Origin: Hyphomicrobiaceae bacterium
GTDB lineage: Bacteria > Pseudomonadota > Alphaproteobacteria > Rhizobiales > Hyphomicrobiaceae
DNA length: 8,485 bases
Reading direction: 5' to 3'
NCBI GenBank assembly: GCA_013214245.1
Contig: JABSQE010000028.1
Coordinates: 1-8,485 of the forward strand
The notes beneath the pieces were generated by a model. It searched no databases, had not been told where the DNA came from, and saw only the letters and a list, made by a program, of their open reading frames with translations. Positions 6,939 to 8,485 of this stretch are shown piece by piece. The position numbers were made by a program, and so were the translations under genes. Numbering within the stretch: the stretch's first letter is position 1; each line of letters starts with the position of its first letter.

Positions 6939-8485
6939 TCATTTTACTTCATGATTATTGATGGAGATATTTTTGCCTATTACTGATATAAAAACTGTTT
7001 CATTATCCCGTATGGTACCAGATAGAATAGACTGTGCCAACTGATCTTGCAGATACTTCTGGATCACCCGTTTAAGCGGGCGCGCACCATACTTAGGATC
7101 ATAACCACGATCAGCCAGCCATTGTTTGGCTAAATCGTCAACTTTGAGCGTAATTTTACGATCGACTAGTAGTTTGGTAAGCCACTTCAGCTGTATATCT
7201 ACGATTTTTGTCATATCCTCACGTTTCAAACGCTCGAACACTATTATATCGTCAAGACGGTTTAGAAATTCAGGTCGAAATCGCAACCTCACTTCGTATA
7301 ACACACATTCACGTATGCTATTAATGTCTTTATCTGAAACATGAGAAATAATGTGATCTGCACCGATGTTAGATGTCATTAGTATTAGAGTATTGCTAAA
7401 ATCTACTGTGCGACCTTGGCCGTCTGTCAGGCGCCCGTCGTCCAAGACTTGTAGTAATATATTCCATATATCACTGTGAGCTTTCTCAATTTCATCGAAT
7501 AGTACTAATTGATATGGACGTTGCCTGACAGGCTCCGTAAGCAGACCACCTTCTTCATAACCTATATAGCCTGGAGGCGCACCGATTAAACGTGCCACTG
7601 AGTGTTTCTCTTTGTATTCACTCATATCAAGGCGCACCATTGCTTTGCTATCATCAAACATAAAGCTTGCAAGAGCTTTTGAGAGTTCTGTTTTACCTAC
7701 GCCGGTTGGTCCCAAAAACATGAACGAACCAATAGGTCGGTTAAAGTCTTGTAAACCCGCCCGCGCGCGTTTAACTGCAGTTGAAACTGCAACTACTGCC
7801 TCGTTCTGCCCTATAACTCGACACTGTAATTCATCCTCCATGCGCAATAATTTTTCACACTCGCTTTCTATAATTCTATCAACAGGAATAGCTGTCCATC
7901 TACACACGACCTGCGCTATGTGAGAACGAGTCACGGTTTCTTCTATCAATGAATTATTATTGTCTGCTTTTTCGAGATCACTGATTTTAGTAACTAATCC
8001 CGGAATAATACCGTAAGATAATTCACCTGCTCTTGCCAGATCCCCACGCCGTTGCGCCTGCTCTAATTCTGTTCGCAGGGCATCCAATTCTTCCTTGATT
8101 TTTTGCATTTCACCTATTCTACGCTTTTCCGCTTGCCAACAGCGAGTTAGCTCATTAGATCTCAGGTCAAGTTCTGAAATCTTAGCTGTGAGAATATTTA
8201 AACGATCTTTTGAGACAGCATCACCCTCTGTCAACAACGCTTCGCGCTCGATTTTTAATCGAACAATATGCCGATCCATCTCGTCAAGTTCTTCTGGTTT
8301 TGAATCAATTTGCATGCGCAATCGTGATGCAGCTTCATCCATAAGGTCAATAGCCTTGTCCGGAAGAAAACGATTGGTGATGTAGCGATTTGACAGAACT
8401 GATGCAGATACGATTGCGGCATCTGTTATTCGTACACCATGGTGTAACTCGTATTTTTCCTTCAGACCTCGCAATATTGATATCG
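6939..8485 (-). CDS. clpB: ATP-dependent disaggregase ClpB, C-terminal part
   Basis: ClpB is the cytoplasmic AAA+ hexamer that works with DnaK to pull proteins out of aggregates. About 515 of its roughly 860 residues are visible. The frame is open at the right edge and continues as ISILRGLKEKYE; the TTG at 8472-8474 is an internal Leu codon, not a start. Numbering from that Leu, the order is: end of the first AAA+ domain with HHGVRITD and FLPDKAIDLMDEAASRLRM (36-54), the coiled-coil middle domain (about 60-170, including QRRGDLARAGELSYG), then the second AAA+ domain. The latter has Walker A GPTGVGKT (255-262), pore-loop GYIGYEEGG (302-310), Walker B LVLFDE (323-328), sensor 1 TSN (367-369), the putative arginine finger in FLNR (R406) and sensor 2 GARPLKR (463-469). 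All catalytic residues seen are present. One oddity is RWTAIPVD where RWTGIPV is usual. Expression is probably heat-shock controlled, but the promoter is outside the window. Confidence 0.97.
   Translation of the reverse strand, partial: ISILRGLKEKYELHHGVRITDAAIVSASVLSNRYITNRFLPDKAIDLMDEAASRLRMQIDSKPEELDEMDRHIVRLKIEREALLTEGDAVSKDRLNILTAKISELDLRSNELTRCWQAEKRRIGEMQKIKEELDALRTELEQAQRRGDLARAGELSYGIIPGLVTKISDLEKADNNNSLIEETVTRSHIAQVVCRWTAIPVDRIIESECEKLLRMEDELQCRVIGQNEAVVAVSTAVKRARAGLQDFNRPIGSFMFLGPTGVGKTELSKALASFMFDDSKAMVRLDMSEYKEKHSVARLIGAPPGYIGYEEGGLLTEPVRQRPYQLVLFDEIEKAHSDIWNILLQVLDDGRLTDGQGRTVDFSNTLILMTSNIGADHIISHVSDKDINSIRECVLYEVRLRFRPEFLNRLDDIIVFERLKREDMTKIVDIQLKWLTKLLVDRKITLKVDDLAKQWLADRGYDPKYGARPLKRVIQKYLQDQLAQSILSGTIRDNETVFISVIGKNISINNHEVK

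Noticed and set aside
7126..7344. Plus-strand frames lying inside clpB (also at 7612-7923 and 8095-8385)
   Set aside because: They are antisense shadows of the conserved ClpB frame and show no independent coding features.

Overview
The window reads as a chromosomal segment of an A+T-rich, Gram-negative, probably alphaproteobacterial genome undergoing reduction. Five protein genes are recognisable. The visible ClpB matches the alphaproteobacterial (Rhodospirillales-like) form I remember, for example in its middle-domain wording. A Kdo-8-phosphate synthase gene implies an LPS-bearing outer membrane. Only about 60% of the bases are coding. The genes stand alone, separated by gene-free stretches of 0.5 to 1.1 kb that are visibly richer in A+T than the genes. 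Single genes with eroded spacers are typical of recently host-restricted symbionts, for example the tunicate symbiont Candidatus Endolissoclinum faulkneri. That organism is offered as an inference only, and nothing here proves it.

Layout: (1) positions 1-582 (+) hold the C-terminal half of a glutathionylspermidine-synthase-like ATP-grasp protein, cut by the left edge. (2) 583-1478 is a desert with overlapping dyads near 1093-1124 and, from 1245, an unexplained open frame that runs into the next gene. (3) 1479-3011 (+) is a SulP-family anion transporter with a C-terminal STAS domain. (4) 3012-3541 is the convergent spacer, with terminator-like hairpins. (5) 3542-4153 (-) is a DUF938-type SAM-dependent methyltransferase. 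(6) 4154-5250 is the longest desert. It holds a start-less 68-codon open frame, a sigma70-like promoter match and a small hairpin. (7) 5251-6096 (-) is kdsA. (8) 6097-6938 is a desert with a GC-rich hairpin and a 27-codon mini-frame. (9) 6939-8485 (-) is the C-terminal 60% of clpB, cut by the right edge.

The genes form no operon and share no obvious pathway: anion uptake, Kdo synthesis for LPS, protein disaggregation, and two conserved enzymes of poorly known role. I found no tRNA, rRNA, CRISPR array, insertion sequence, toxin-antitoxin pair, phage gene or defence system. The points most worth checking are the E. coli-type (class I, metal-independent) KdsA in an apparently alphaproteobacterial genome, the stop-free extension ahead of the SulP start, an apparent excess of the hexamer AGATCT in the non-coding DNA, and the open frame at 4156-4362. 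No new biological system is evident.
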